Shown here: in pieces, positions 24,322 to 36,453 of the stretch
Position numbering within the stretch: the stretch's first letter is position 1
Layout of the letters: each line of letters starts with the position of its first letter
Assembly (NCBI RefSeq): GCF_029873635.1
Contig: NC_080423.1
Coordinates: 87,403,191 to 87,467,190 of the forward strand
Length of the DNA: 64,000 nt
Direction: 5' to 3'
DNA from: Malania oleifera
Lineage: Eukaryota > Streptophyta > Magnoliopsida > Santalales > Ximeniaceae
Position numbers and translations under genes: made by a program
Notes under the pieces: generated by a model
Seen by the model: only the letters and a program-made list of their open reading frames with translations
The model's database searches: none
Told to the model about the DNA's origin: nothing

Positions 24322-24354
<33 letters not shown>

Positions 24355-24363
<9 letters not shown>

Positions 24364-24611
24364 AAAAGAGAATATTAAAACATAAAGAATTTGTTACAAG
24401 TTGTTGAATAAAACAAAAAAAGGGAATAACAAATTACAAGAAATAACAGATTTACAAAGATATAGATTCCTACACACCAACTGTTTGTGAAAATGCCTCT
24501 TTGTGTGCAGCTGGATTATATAGCTTAATAAATCCCCCCTCCCTTTTAAAATTTTGGACGAGTAAACACTAGGGAGGATAAAACCCTAGACCTCCCCATA
24601 TGGAGGCTAGG
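24355..24611 (+). repeat. Segmental duplication, copy 2, first part
   Basis: It matches 20710-20992: a truncated copia LTR (to 24530, ending GCTTAATA) followed by the same C-rich patch and CCTCCCCATATGGAGGCTAGG. It continues after the chromovirus at 30228. Confidence 0.85.
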
Positions 24612-25132
24612 TGTCACGAGTTAAGCTTGTTGAGGGCATTGTGCTTGCCTGTGACCGCTTGCCTTGTGTGTTTGGGATGAGTTTTCTTCATGTAAATACT
24701 AGTGTAGGGTTATTTTCTAGTATTTATTTTATTGCAAGCCAAATAAGGCAGTATGACTCCTTAGTCACTTTGATGTTTCCTAGTGCTAGAGTGAGAATAG
24801 CCCAGAAAGCACTTTAGGGGAGGGTGAGTGTTCATCAGTCATTGTAAAACTCACTAGCAATTGTCAACGTGCTTAGCCTATTTGCCTCCCTCGCTAAGTA
24901 CACAATGTCAATGGAGGATTTGTCAATGAATTACGTTTGCTTCAATGTTTACTGCTTGCTTGCCATGACTTTCATGAATTGATTACTATTTCCGCTGCTA
25001 TTTGAATGAATGCTAATGAAAGTATTTTGTGGATGAATGTTGGTAAACGATAGGCTGGCTAGTTAAACAAAAGTGCTTTAGCTAGCGCCGCACGACCCTT
25101 CACAACGGTGTGAAAATAGTCGGACCGTGACA
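24612..25132 (+). repeat. 5' LTR of the chromovirus
   Basis: 521 bp, from TGTCACGAGTTAAGC to GGACCGTGACA. The same length as the 3' LTR with no large indels. Confidence 0.95.
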
Positions 25133-25133
25133 T

Positions 25134-25147
25134 TTTGTATTAGAGCC
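25134..25147 (+). other. Primer-binding site (initiator tRNA-Met), degenerate
   Basis: TTGTATTAGAGCC, one base past the LTR, matches TGGTATCAGAGC with a few C-to-T/G-to-T changes. Confidence 0.75.
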
Positions 25148-25214
25148 AAGGCTCAGTTGCTACGAGAATTTAGTTACGTTCGTTGTGGGATTTGGGAAGC
25201 TTTGGTAAGTGACC

Positions 25215-28200
25215 ATGGCACCAAACAATGCTGAAAGAATCAGTGTACTAGAAGCATAGGTTGAAGAGACAACCAACAATATGGCCCAACTGAGGGGACT
25301 TGTTGATGAAGTGATGGGATCACAGCAGCATCAAAAAAGTTTGACAAGTGAAATGTTAGAGGACTTTCACCACACTGTGGAAACTTTGCAGGCCCGGATG
25401 GCTGATCTGGATGCAAAGGTGAATATGATGGTTCTTGCTATGGGGAACTCCAACACTCTAGTAGTTAGTAAAACCAAGGTACCGGAACCCAGGATGTATG
25501 GGGGTGCACGTGATGCTAAGGAGTTAGAGAACTTCTTATTTGATATGGAACAGTATTTTCGCGCTGTAAGGATGGCCTCAGAACATGTGAAAGTGGGTAC
25601 TGCAACCATGTACTTGGTTGGTGACGCCAAACTGTGGTGGCGTGCTAAGTACAATGACATTGAAAATGGAAACTGTGTAATTGATATTTAGGCAGACTTG
25701 AAGAGAGAGCTCAAGGCCCAATTCTTTCTTGAGAATGTTGAGTAGAATGCAAGGGAAAAGCTGAGAGACCTCAAGCATACTGGGTCAATCAGGGAATACG
25801 TGAAACAATTTTCTGCTTTGATATTGGATATCTGAGATATGTCGGAGAAGGACAAGTTGTTTTATTTTTTAGAGGGGATGAAACCAAGGGCAAGTACTGA
25901 ACTTCATAGACAAAGAGTTCAAGACTTGTCTACCGCACAAGCTGTTGTAGAATGCTTGACTGACTACGCTGGGGGAAATACCACTTCGTCCAAAGGATCT
26001 GGCGGAGAGGGAAACAATGGAAAGTATTTCAAGAAAGGCAAACCCAAAAGTGGGGGAGCTGACTATAAAGCATCAACCTCAAAGGAAGCTTCATCATCTC
26101 AAGGGTTCAACAAACCCAAGGGAAAGGGTAAACTTGAGTGTTTCTTGTGTCAAGGTCCTCATAGAGTCTTTGAGTGTCCTCATAAAGCAACACTTAATGC
26201 TTTATAGGCTTCCATTGTCGAACAGACAGTGGAAGACGATGGGGAAGAAGATGAGACCCTGAGGATGGGTGCAATGCGGCAGGTGGGCACATTGGAAAAG
26301 TAGGCGAAAGCCCTAAATGTTGCACGAGCCATAGGTCTAATATTTGTGGACTTGAGAATCAATGGGAAGAGCACCCGCACTATGGTGGATACCAGGGCTA
26401 CCTATAACTTTGTTTCGCAACCAGAAGCTTGGAGACTCAACTTATCTTTAGAAAAGAATACAAGACGGATGAAAGCAGTTAATTCTGAAGCTCAGCCTAC
26501 TTTGGGAGTAGCCAAGCAAGTTACTGTGAAGCTTGAGCAGTAGGAAGGTCATGTGAATTTCACAGTAGTGCTGTTGAAAGACTTTCCAATATTTTTGGGA
26601 ATGGAGTTCCTAAGGGGAACGAAGGTAGTGCTAATGCCTTTGGCTAGTTCCCTATGTCTGATGGGAGATCACCTGTGCATGGTGCAAGCTATTGCAATGA
26701 AAGGAGACGATGGGAAGTTCCTTTCAGCCATGCAACTCAAGAAAGGTTTGAGAAAGGGAGGGCAGACATATCTAGCCATGGTGGTGGTAGATGAAGAAGT
26801 AGGCAAAGAGCTGGTGCCTATGACCATCCAAGCGGTGTTGGATGAGTACAAGGAGGTGATGCCGGATAAGTTCTCTCACGAATTACCTCCACTACGGGGT
26901 GTGGAGCATGAGATCGAGCTACTTCTAGGAGTGAAACCACCTGCAAAAGGGCCATATTGGATGGCGCCTCCAGAGTTAGCAGAGTTGAGGAAGCAACTTG
27001 ATGAGTTATTGGAAGCGGGATATGTTCACCCTTCAAAAACACCATTTGGAGCATCGGTGTTGTTTATAAGAAACATGATCGGAGCCTACGGATGTGTGTA
27101 GACTACCGCGCGCTCAACAAGGTGATAGTGCACAACAAGTATTCTATTCCGTTGATTGCTGATTTATTGGATCAGTTGAGTCATGCCAAGTACTTCACTG
27201 AACTTGACTTGAGGTCAGGCTACTATCAGGTGAGAATTGCTTATGGGGATGAGCCCGAAGACTACTTGTGTGACACGGTATGGGGTATATGAATTCTTGG
27301 TGATGCCATTCGGGTTGACGAATGTGCCTGCAACATTTTGTACCTTGATGAACCAAGTTTTTCGTGAGTACCTTGACAAGTTTGTCATGGTGTACCTTGA
27401 TGATATTGTTGTCTACAGTTCCACTCTAGAAGAACATAACGAGCATCTGCAGAAGGTGTTTGATAGGCTGAAGGGGAATAGTCTATATGTGAAGAAAGAT
27501 AAGTGCTCTTTCGCTTAGCTGAGCATCAAATTCCTTAGTTATGTGATTGAATAAGGTCATATCAAGATGGATATGGAGAAGGTAAGGGCAATTCAAGAAT
27601 GGAAGATCCCAACAAAAGTGAAAGAGTTTTGTTCCTTTCTTGGCCTTGCCATCTACTACAGGAAGTTCGTAGAGGTGCATTCACGGAGAACAGCCCCTAT
27701 CACAGAACTACTAAAGAAGAGTCATAGGTGGAACTGGACAGAGGAGTGCCAGGGAGCCTTTGATGAGTTGAAGGATGCCATGATGAGAGATCGGTACTGG
27801 CTATTCTGGATGTCATGAAACCCTTTGAGGTACACATAGATACATCGGACTTCGCCCTTGGAGGAGTCTTGGTACATAAGGGGCACCCTGTTGCGTACGA
27901 AAGCCGTAAGCTTAGTGAAGCAGAGCGGAAGTACGCAGCTCAAGAGAAGGAGATGCTAGCGGTGATACATTGTCTCCGTGTGTGGACGCATTACTTACTT
28001 GGGTCTAGGTTTATGGTGAAAATAGATAACTCAGGTCTTAGCCATTTCTTCACACAACCAAAGCTGACACCCAAGCAGGGCCGACAGCAGGAATTCTTAG
28101 CAGATTTTGATTTTTCCTTTGAGCATAAGGCGGGGCGGTTGAACCAAGTCGCGGATGCATTAAGTAGAAAGACCGAACTGATGGCCTTACAAATGGTAAG

Positions 28201-29695
28201 ACATTTGACTTTGAGTACTGTTACCACAACGATGTAGGGGCGCATCAAGGAGAACTTAGCCAAAGATCCAGTTAAGCAGAACTTAATGAAGCTTACCGAA
28301 GAAGGGAAGGCACGACAGTTCTGGATGGAAGATGGATTACTGATGACCCATGGTAACTGGCTCTTTGTGCCACGAGCGGGTGATCTAAGGAAGACATTGT
28401 TGAAGGAATGTCATGATACCATGTGGACCAGACATCCAGGATGGCAGCGCACTTTGGCCTTAATGAAGTGGGGGTACTATTGGCCGCACATGCATGCTGA
28501 TGTGGATTATACTCGAACTTGTCTCATTTGCCAACAAGACAAGGTGGAGTGGAGGAAAATTGCAGGGCTATTAGAGCCCCTACCAGTACCGTCCAAACTG
28601 TGGGAAAGTGTCTCATTGGACTTCATCACCAACTTGCCCAGAGTGGGAGACGCAGCGTCTATACTTGTTATTATAGATAGGTTTTCGAAGTATGGTACAT
28701 TTATAGCCACACCGAAGTACTGTTCGGCAAAGGAGACAACACAATTGTTTTTTAAGAACATTGTGAAATATTGGGGTATTCGCCAAGACATTGTTAGTGA
28801 CTGAGATTTAAGATTCATCGGCAACTTCTGGACAGAACTTTTCAGAATCCTTGATTCATAATTGGAAATCTCTTCGAGTTATCACCCACAAACAGATGGA
28901 CAGACAGAGAGATTCAATGGGCTACTTGAAGAGTACTTGCGCCACTTTGTCAACGCCAACCAAAAGAATTGGGTGCAACTACTTGTTGTGGCTCAGTTCT
29001 GTTTCAATGTCCAAAACTGCTCCATAACCAACAAGAGTCCTTTTGAGCTTATTACAGGCTAGCAACCGCTGTTACCTCACACAGTGGATGAGTCGTACAA
29101 AGGAAAGAGTCCCAGGGCATACATCTTTACCAAAGAATGGAGACAGAATGTTGAGATTGCCCGAGCCTACCTAGAGAAAGCTACTAAGCGGATGAACAAG
29201 TGGGCAGATCAGGGGAGAAGACCGCAGCACTTCAACGTAGGTGACTTGGTGCTTGTTAAGCTCAATCCTGAACAGGTTAAGTCACTATGAGGACGACATA
29301 GGAGACTACTTCACAAATATGAAGGACTAGTCCCCATCTTGGCCAAATTCGGGAAGGTCTGCTTCAAAATCAACCCTCCGACTTGGATGAAAGTGCATCC
29401 AGTGTTTCACCTCAGCTGCCTCAAGCCGTACAATGTCGACACCGACGATCTGAGTAGAAATCAGTCAGCTAGAGCAGAAGTGAGTACGGTTCAACCTAAC
29501 AGACGTGAAGTTGAAGATATCCTTGCAGATAGGGAGTTCACATCCTCAAGGAAGAAGCGGTAGGAATTCTTAGTGAAGTGGAAAGGCCTTGGTGATGAAG
29601 AAATTAGCTGGGTTTCTGCGGAAGATATGCAACCATTCGTAGACAAAGTCGAAGTGTACCTAGAGTTAAAATCTATGAGGATGTCGACCACATAA
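25215..29695 (+). pseudogene. Chromovirus gag-pol polyprotein with chromodomain, broken
   Basis: A single long frame from ATG 25215 to the TAA at 29693. Order: gag capsid (WWRAKYNDIE near 25640), zinc knuckle CFLCQGPHRVFEC near 26140-26178, protease VDTRATYNFVS near 26385 (normally VDSGATHNF), reverse transcriptase ([12 protein letters not shown] near 27085, YLDDIVVYS near 27395), RNase H (DTSDFALGGVLV near 27840), integrase (CLICQQDK near 28525, SLDFITNLP near 28615, DGQTERFNG near 28897), and chromodomain (EVEDILADR and FLVKWKGLGDEEISW, 29510-29620). At least a dozen in-frame stops occur (for example 25257, 25689, 25744, 25834, 26302, 28801, 29286), plus frameshifts near 27065, 27250 and 27800. 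Clade is Galadriel/Reina-like by motif, not certain. Confidence 0.95.
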
Positions 29696-29706
29696 GTGGG
29701 GGAGAA
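29694..29706 (+). other. Polypurine tract
   Basis: AAGTGGGGGAGAA immediately before the 3' LTR: the plus-strand primer site for reverse transcription. Confidence 0.85.
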
Positions 29707-30227
29707 TGTCATGAGCTAAGCTTGTTCGGGGCATTGTGCTTGCCTGTAACCGTTTGTCTCGTGTGTTTGGGATGAGTTTCCATCATGTAAATACTAGTGT
29801 AGGGTTATTTTTCAGTATTTATTTCATTGTAAGCCAAATAAGGCCGTATGACTCCTCGGTCACTTTGATGTTTCTTAGTGCCAGAGTGAGAATAGCCCAG
29901 AAAGCTCTTTAGGGGAGGGTGAGTGTTCATTAGTCATTGTAAAACTCACTAGAAATTGTCAACATGCTTAGCCTACTTGCCTCCCTTGCAAAGTACACAA
30001 TGTCAACGGAGGATTTGTTAATGAATTACGTTTGCTTCAATATTTACTACTTGCTTGCCATGACTTTCATGAATGGATTACTGTTTCTGCTGCTATTTGA
30101 ATGAATGCTAATAAAAGTACTATGTGGATGAATGTTGGTAAATGATAGGTTGGCTAGTTAAACAAAAGTACTTTAACTAGCGCCGCACGGCCCTTCACAA
30201 CGGTGTGAAAATAGTTGGACCGTGACA
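29707..30227 (+). repeat. 3' LTR of the chromovirus
   Basis: 521 bp, from TGTCATGAGCTAAGC to GGACCGTGACA, followed by the TSD CTAGG. Confidence 0.95.
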
Positions 30228-30575
30228 CTAGGCAATGAACCAATGGGCCAAAGCTCAGGTTCTTAATTACTCTTCTTGCTAACTTCACTTTAATACATAT
30301 ATATATAGGGAGGAACCAGACACTTGCATTTGGGAACTCTCCAAATCACAATTTTTCTTAGGGGCTATCTTATACACCTACATTTCTCAAAAGAGTTTTC
30401 ATGCTAAGCCCACTGTGCCTCTTAAAGCATTATGGAATCCCTTTATTCCTTCAAATATTGATATAATGACAACATCCTCATAGTTGATAACTTGCCAAAA
30501 AAGAGGATGGAATCTTATTTCCATGTGCTGTCTTTGTAAAAAGTAAAACAAATGAGTCGACCATCTCTTTTTACA
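30228..30575 (+). repeat. Segmental duplication, copy 2, second part
   Basis: It matches about 20988-21396 (CAATGAACCAATGGGCC, GTGCTGTCTTTGTAAAAAG). Copy 2 lacks 19 bases found in copy 1 near 21267-21285 and has a much shorter TA tract. Homology ends at CATCTCTTTTTACA. Confidence 0.85.
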
Positions 30576-30778
30576 CTATGCTTTCAGCAGGTAGATATGG
30601 GATATAGTTTGGCAACGGATGAATCACCATTAGGTCATGCCCAAGGATTATATATTGTTATTTTGCACTTGAAATTTTACAAGGATCAAAGATTTTCTTA
30701 GATGTTTCAAACTCACAATGCCAATCGTCATTTGCTGGGAAATCTAGAAATAAAGAAATGTAAAAATCTTATAGAAAG

Positions 30779-30810
<32 letters not shown>

Positions 30811-32132
30811 CTACTTGCCATTTTAGTCTTGCAAAAGTGGTTATCAATTTTGCATTGTTGGAGTCCGTTAAACAACAATTTATGCAAGCTGGATTGGGAA
30901 GAATTCATGTCTATTTTCTCTGAATTGGGTGGCTGAGTTTGCTCGTTGATGCTATTTTACATTCATTCAATTGGTAGTACTTAAATTCGAAGGCTGCCTT
31001 TGGTTGGTCTGGGCTGTGAGGTTCACACTTTCATTTTCTTTATACTACTTTTGTGCTTAGGCTGTTTTGTTTTGTTTTGTATTTTTGTAACTTGGACTAT
31101 AGCTTTCAGGTAGCACAAGCTTCTTGCTTTAGCTCTTTTTCTTTTTTTTCTACTGCACTTATAATTTAAAACCGGAGACCTGTAATTTGGCCTGCTTGCA
31201 TGTATGTCTATATATATATATATATGTGTGTATATAGAGGGGGAGAGAGAGAGAGAGAGAGATGAAATGTCTAGGAAAGGAAGTCAAATGGACAGCTCGA
31301 TGAAGCGTTGGAATTGAGGCTTTAAAATCCTTTATAATTAAAAAACAAAGACTTTGGAAGCTGCCAAAGTTTAGACACAACGCAAAATGAGTTGTAAAAT
31401 TGGGGTGAACTTTTCAACCTGGACACTTTCTTTTTTCCCCCATTTTTGTTTCCGCAGCAAAACTTAGACTTATTAAAGCAAAGATATGGTTTAAAATTTG
31501 TGTGTGAGTGCTTATGCAGGCTCGCTTGTTCTCTGCTTTCCAGGCTCCCACTGAGTTGACCTATTCTCCTGATTTGCCAATTCATTAGTATCAAGTTGCT
31601 AGGCGAAGTCATGGGAGCAAGAAGCAAATGGTTCCATTATATATGAATTATGGATATAACATGTGATGCTGTCAAGTAAAAATGGTGGGGTTTCACTGGC
31701 ATTTTATTGTTTATTCTTATTTTTTTAACGTTTTTACTTCATGTTTTGATCCCAATCTTATTTATTTGTAGTTGACAAGCACTATTTGTGTGTATATATT
31801 ATGTAATTAGTCTCGAAATTGACAAGAGAAACGAAAAAGTTATGTTTTTTAACTTCTTGTTTCCAAAACAATATGTAAATAACTATAAATTTTGACCTTA
31901 AATTTGTAAAAAATTAGAAACCTATTTATTGTTTCTAGTTGAACCAACTATTTGAAATAGGAATTCGACATATGTTATAGTTCTCAAGAAAGAAATGTGA
32001 ATGGAAAAAAGCAAAAAGGGAAAAGGGAAAGGGATGAACAGCAATCCTCTCAAGAGGCAAGGGGTACAATACTACAAGAAATTTCTAAAAAGGTTTGAAT
32101 GTAAGCATTTGAATTTTTAAACCATTCACATT
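30576..32132. other. Intergenic sequence, no gene recognised
   Basis: It contains an A run of about 29 at 30779-30807, a (TA)n/(GA)n cluster at 31209-31262 and AT-rich DNA. The open frames on both strands are short and unremarkable; the minus-strand frame at 31322-31627 has no recognisable motif. No LTR or TIR boundary was found. Confidence 0.55.
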
Positions 32133-32387
32133 TAAGGCCGGTTCTTCACAATATGGGGTCCTAAGTGAATGATTTAATCAAGAACCTTTAATATTTTTAT
32201 TTAAAATTATATTTTTTAACTTTTTGAGATGCAAAATCACTAATTATGGGAATAGAGCATAATAAATAATGTTAATATTATTTAATTAAAAAAAACTTTG
32301 GGACCCAAAAACTATATTATTATATTAACAAAAAATTTTGGGGCCCTAGGCGGGCGCCTCAACTGTCTAAAGGTAGAGCCAGCCCTG
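32133..32387 (-). mobile_element. 255-bp non-autonomous hAT element (deletion derivative)
   Basis: The termini TAAGGCCGGTTC and GAGCCAGCCCTG form imperfect TIRs. A perfect 8-bp TSD, TTCACATT, lies at 32125-32132 and 32388-32395. It is an internally deleted relative of the element at 5154-9359 in opposite orientation: its left half matches the reverse complement of about 8285-8391 (transposase 3' end and right terminus), and its right half matches the reverse complement of about 5154-5320 (left terminus). It retains no coding capacity and must have moved with transposase supplied in trans. Confidence 0.93.
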
Positions 32388-32395
32388 TTCACATT

Positions 32396-33043
32396 CATGA
32401 GAATTCTCAACAACTCATTGAGTAGCTAGAAAATGTGTAGTAGAATGCAGGTCATAAAATAGCTTACTCTCGTAAGTATGTCTTCCTCTTTGCTTAGTTG
32501 TGTGTATCCATTTTGATTTTTTATATTTTTAAATTTGGTAATTTAATTATCGATTCTAGTTTTTGGATTTAGGTTTAACTCAATTAAAAGAAGAGAAAAT
32601 TGATATGTGAATTAGAAAAGGAGAAAGATATAGGGAAGGTAGAAAGGTTCATAAAAACAATTTTGTGGTGGATAATTCTTTAGAAAAAAGAGAAGAAAGA
32701 AGTAAAAAAGTTCAACATTATGTTACCTTTAAGTTGTTTAAATAATTATGTATCATTTTAAAGGGTTGAAAGGGGTTTGAATAAACAATAAAGAATCAAA
32801 TTGAGCAGGATCAATTTTTTTACTATCATGCTCATTACATCATTCAAGTTCAAGATCATTCAATATCAAATACTTCTCCCCTTTTTGATACATATATCAT
32901 GTTCAAAATTTTCAATATCATGCTCAATTTTTGCCCAAAATTTCTCCCCATTTTGACATCAATCAAAAAGAGCAAAATATAAAAAATGATTAAGTTCAAA
33001 TAAAATTATATTTTGAGCATATGAACATCAAGCAAGTACATCA
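32396..33043. other. AT-rich sequence, distal part a SIRE-like spacer
   Basis: No gene. From about 32800 the minus strand shows TGTCAAAATGGGGAGA-like words (near 32895-32960), the type found downstream of pol in SIRE elements. The same words recur at 35470 and 35890 on the far side of the solo LTR, so both sides belong to one older element. Confidence 0.5.
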
Positions 33044-33048
33044 CATGA

Positions 33049-35248
33049 TGTTAGCTTTGGTGCAATCCCAAGAAGGGGGGTGAATTGGTATTTAAAAATT
33101 TCATCCCTTAGGTCAATCTTCTAACAATAGTATTACACAAGCCTAAGGTCAATCTAGTGCATATAAAATGAATTAATGTAAATATACAATGGAATTTAAA
33201 CTGCAATAAACGATTAACCAAGCATGTACAATAAAGCAGTAAAGGAGACGACGCCTAGAAATGTTATCGAGGTTCGGCAAATTGTCTACGTCCCCGCCTT
33301 GGCTAACAAGCACTAGGATTCCACTAATGCTCACTTAAAGGGTGGAGCGGCACCGATTACAATCAGGTCAATTACCACAGGGCTAACCTCAACCTTAACC
33401 AGGTCAATTAGCGGCGTTGACCTCAACCTACACGCCTTACCAGGATGGCGCACCTATATTTCCTAATTGGGTCTAAGCCAGTCCAGGACTATTCCAGGGC
33501 TAGTCCCCTCTTAAGGCCCGTGCCTGGAAATACAATAGATGTGTATATAATTTTGCGTACAAGGAAATGTTTCTTACACTAAGCTGATTATGTACCACTA
33601 AGCACAATGTAATGAATACACTACCAAGAAATAGGATTTGATAAACTCAGTGTAGTATAAGTGTCTACTCTCAAATAATTATGCAAATATTTCAATCAGT
33701 GCGTGAGAGTGCAAATAATGCTATCTTTGTATCACACTATATTTTCAATCACAATGCTCAAGCAAAGATGATAGCAATACTTCAGATATCTCAAATGATA
33801 TTTCTCAATATATAAGGCTCAAGAGATATTCAGATTTAATTTGTAAAATAATTTAATCTTTGTGTTCAAGAAGATAAAATCAATCAAAGGATATTTCAAC
33901 AAAGATCTTTTTTGCGTATGCACAAATATCTCAACAAAATATTTCTCAAAGTAAATCACACGAGATATTTGAAATCGATTTGCAAAAATTTATTTCACAA
34001 ACAAAAAGCAATACATACTCTTGAATATTGCAATGATGATGCAAAACTCACAAGATCTACGAAGTTTTCCTATGGAAGACTTATTAATGAAGTCTCCTAG
34101 AAAAACTTCAAGCTTACTCTTGAATACAAATATATATATCAATCAACTAGAACAAACGAGAGAGTAAGCTAAACTAGATACTCACAATAACACTCTTACT
34201 TAGCAAGATTTGCAATGAGGATTAGTAAGAATTGAAAAATGAAGTTTGGATGTGAGAAATAGAGCTTTTGAGAATCAGAGGATATTTTCTAATTGTTTTT
34301 GCTAATCTCTATCTAATTATTCCAAATGAGGGGATATATATCGGCTTCTCCCAAAATATAACCGTTTAGGACACACTTGAAATTATTAGGAAAATTTTAA
34401 TACAATTTAATTATTTTAACCCCATTTAAAAAAGTTAACCACGGTAAAAAATTAGGGGCAACCCGAGAGGTCCGGTTGACCAGAAACATTTTTGATCGAT
34501 CGAAGTTCATATGGTTCGGTTGATCAGGCCAAATTTGAATTACAGGGTCGGTCGACCGGGAAGGGCGATTTTTCCAAACAGCGCGGTTTGATCGACCGGG
34601 AAGAAATGAACTAGATGGTTCGGTCAACCAGACCATTGGGGCATCTCCCAAGGACCCTTGGTCGACTAGAGCGTTGGCATTCATTTTGGGCTTGGTTGAC
34701 CAGGAGGTCAAAGTGTTGACTCAAAGGGAGTTCGATCGACTGGATTGTTGTCAAACTATTGACCTAGTTCAGGTTCGGTCGACCGGGAGTATATGTACTG
34801 TGAAATACGGTTGACCGAATGTGCCTATTTCGAGCATTTTGGTCATATTTAAGCATGCAAACACCCTATTCAAATGATTATTCATATATATGCATGTGTG
34901 AGTATCCTAGGGTCATTTTTAAGTCCTTTTTAGTTTGAGGATACCAAAAAAATCCAGTGTCGGTCGACCGAAGGGTGTTCCCTAAGGTCCATCTATGGTC
35001 ATGAGCTTATTGATCCTACCATGTAGGTAAGACATTAATTATTACAGACCATTTCCTATTTACTATTACAAACTCAATATGATAAATATAAATTACAATG
35101 AATACACATTTTGAGTCTTCGTCTTCTACAAATCCATGTGCATGCACCATATGATACGTTCGATTGGTCCTGCACACAAACTCATCAAACCATTAAATAG
35201 TAGAGTATTTGTTATAATTAAAATAGGGTATGGCCCATAGTGTCAACA
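33049..35248. mobile_element. SIRE/Maximus-like solo LTR, 2.2 kb
   Basis: It runs from TGTTAGCTTTGG to AGTGTCAACA and is flanked by the perfect TSD CATGA (33044-33048 and 35249-35253). CCCAAGAAGGGGGGTGAATTGG near the start and GAGGTTCGGCAAATTG / TACGTCCCCGCC near 33275 are typical of plant SIRE-type LTRs. There is no coding sequence. The termini read as TG...CA on either strand, so I leave the orientation open. Confidence 0.88.
34490..34990. repeat. Cluster of TCGGTCGACCG-like palindromic motifs
   Basis: About ten variants of the palindrome CGGTCGACCG occur in 500 bp, near 34495, 34515, 34550, 34590, 34620, 34660, 34688, 34730, 34770, 34808 and 34962. They are separated by unrelated sequence, so this is a dispersed motif cluster and not a tandem repeat. 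Confidence 0.8.
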
Positions 35249-36453
35249 CATGATTATACACTTCCCAATATATTGCAATATGGCTTATGTAGTGTGCTTG
35301 AATAGTCAAATAATCATGCATATTTCATATTTGTAATTCATATTTCATATGTGTTGTAACATCTTTAAATTCACAATCAAGCATATGTTGCACAACATTC
35401 ATATTAGCTAAAAATACTTCAAAAGTCATATTTGTCTTTCATAATTCATCATAATTCATCATTCTTTCAACATTCTTTCCCTCTTTGACATTAATTCATG
35501 ATACCAATTATTTATTTCATGATACCAATTTGATAATTTCATATAATACCAATTGAAAATTAGGGAAAAATCATAATACAAGCAATGAGTCATAATACTC
35601 CCCCTAAATTTAATACATTCAGATTTGATACCAATTATGCTTTTAAGTTTATCATCCCATACTTCAAATATTGATTCATATCATGTATGTGCTCATTAAT
35701 ACTAATATCAAATACCAATATCATGTCAATATCATCAATATCATAACGTGCTCATGGATATAATTATGTTGTCTTGTTGAAATACCAATTGATATATTCA
35801 TGGATACCAATATACTTCATAGATACCATTTCTAATGTCACATCATGCACTGCTCATGGATACCAAATTATTTAGATGCCAAATTTCAATTTAACTTTCT
35901 CTCCTTTTTGACACTAGTTAACATAAAGAAGATTATCAATAAGCACATGTAGTCTAGTACAAGGAGCAACACAAGACAAATAAGTTTATCTATGTGATCC
36001 ATCATTAGCATGTATGGTCAATAATTAATTTCATATTCATATATCAATGTCATATCAAAATTCATGCATCAAAATCATACTCAAATTTTCAATACATAGC
36101 GAGTCATAAATCATTAATATAAGTCAAATCATTTTCATGTCATTGGCACTATCAAGATATCAGCATGTAAGCATGTAGCATAACATATAAGCAAAGAGCA
36201 TATCATTATTATTTGCATTGTACTACAATTTTGTTCCAGTGTTTCTTATTCTCAAATATCTTTTTTTAATCAAAAACTCATGCAATAAGCTCATATTTTC
36301 TTACTTTTGAATTCATATAAATTCCTAAAATTCATATTGCTTTCCACATCTTTAATACTTCCTAAGTTAAGCCTTGTATGATTCATTCATTGATTGAGGC
36401 CAACAATTTTCATTAGTCAAAAACTCATCTTTGAGATTTTTTTTTTTCTTATT
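35249..36453 (-). other. SIRE-like spacer downstream of gag
   Basis: AT-rich, rich in repeated words such as CATGATACCAATT and ATGGATACCAA (35490-35870), with minus-strand TGTCAAAAAGGAGAGA-type motifs at about 35477 and 35895. No pol domains are seen although pol should follow gag in this direction, so the body of the element has been deleted. Confidence 0.5.

Larger units (their letters stand above)
21907..24324 (+). repeat. Stranded Ty3-type LTR, about 2.4 kb
   Basis: It starts TGTGATGACCC right after a purine tract and ends GGGTTCTTACA. An (AAT)n run is at 21922-21967, a TATAAATA promoter box at 22738-22745, and CTCACCCCAATCATT near 24031. The flanks AAGAA and ATATA do not match, so this is not an intact solo LTR. 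It is more likely the 3' LTR of an element whose body was deleted. Orientation is plus. Confidence 0.7.
24612..30227 (+). mobile_element. Complete Ty3 chromovirus, non-functional
   Basis: Two 521-bp LTRs, a tRNA-Met primer site, gag-pol with a C-terminal chromodomain and a polypurine tract, flanked by a perfect TSD CTAGG (24607-24611 and 30228-30232). The target is copy 2 of the segmental duplication, which joins up again on the far side. By eye the LTRs differ at about 40 of 521 positions (near 8%), so the insertion is moderately old. Confidence 0.97.
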
